Source of the DNA: Bacteroidaceae bacterium
GTDB taxonomy: Bacteria; Bacteroidota; Bacteroidia; Bacteroidales; Bacteroidaceae
Direction of reading: 5' to 3'
Length of the DNA: 5,447 nt
Assembly: GCA_900772575.1 (NCBI GenBank)
Contig: CAAHEN010000003.1
Location: 1 to 5,447 of the forward strand
Part shown: positions 5,437 to 5,447 of the stretch, one piece after another
Layout of the letters: each line of letters starts with the position of its first letter
Position numbering within the stretch: position 1 is the stretch's first letter
Translations under genes and position numbers: made by a program
The notes under the pieces: model-generated
What the model was told of the DNA's origin: nothing
The model's input: only the letters and a program-made list of their open reading frames with translations
Database searches by the model: none

Positions 5437-5447
5437 ATTTCACCACA

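Overview
The window looks like chromosomal DNA from a GC-rich member of the Bacteroidales (Prevotellaceae or a close relative; the species cannot be named from this). The reasons are the gene order nuoA-nuoB-nuoCD-nuoH with NuoC and NuoD fused and nothing between nuoCD and nuoH; a sensor kinase N-terminus of a type familiar from Bacteroides and Prevotella; an exact TAnnTTTG -7 promoter element; and an A/T-rich nuoA start region with no Shine-Dalgarno sequence. All identified genes are intact except the kinase, which runs off the left edge.

Layout. On the minus strand, reading from about 1064 towards 1, lies a two-component system: an OmpR/PhoB-type response regulator (384-1064), then, after 57 bases, the start of its likely partner histidine kinase (1-326, partial). 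A 546-base region (1065-1610) separates this pair from a divergent plus-strand operon. It holds several inverted and direct repeats, a probable Bacteroidetes-type promoter at 1353-1360 and a transcribed leader of about 245 bases with three predicted hairpins. The operon follows: nuoA (1611-1961), nuoB (1952-2596), nuoCD (2593-4269) and nuoH (4292-5371). The first three overlap and nuoH follows after 22 bases. After nuoH, 76 bases without a gene contain a long imperfect inverted repeat. The next gene, expected to be nuoI, does not start inside the window.

How the genes work together. NuoB and NuoCD belong to the peripheral arm of respiratory complex I (NADH:quinone oxidoreductase family). NuoB carries the last iron-sulfur cluster, N2, and NuoD forms the quinone pocket next to it. 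NuoA and NuoH are membrane subunits that enclose the quinone channel and couple reduction to ion pumping. The genes for the NADH-oxidising module (nuoE, nuoF, nuoG), which in the canonical order stand between nuoD and nuoH, are absent. The operon therefore appears to encode the reduced form of complex I whose electron donor is not NADH through NuoF, as in other Bacteroidetes. Whether the divergent two-component system controls the operon cannot be told from the sequence.

I see no mobile element, CRISPR array, tRNA or rRNA, and no clear sign of a wholly new system. The less ordinary signals are the structured nuoA leader, the inverted repeat after nuoH, the Ala/Pro-rich N-terminal tail of NuoCD and strong Shine-Dalgarno-like sequences before nuoB and nuoCD.
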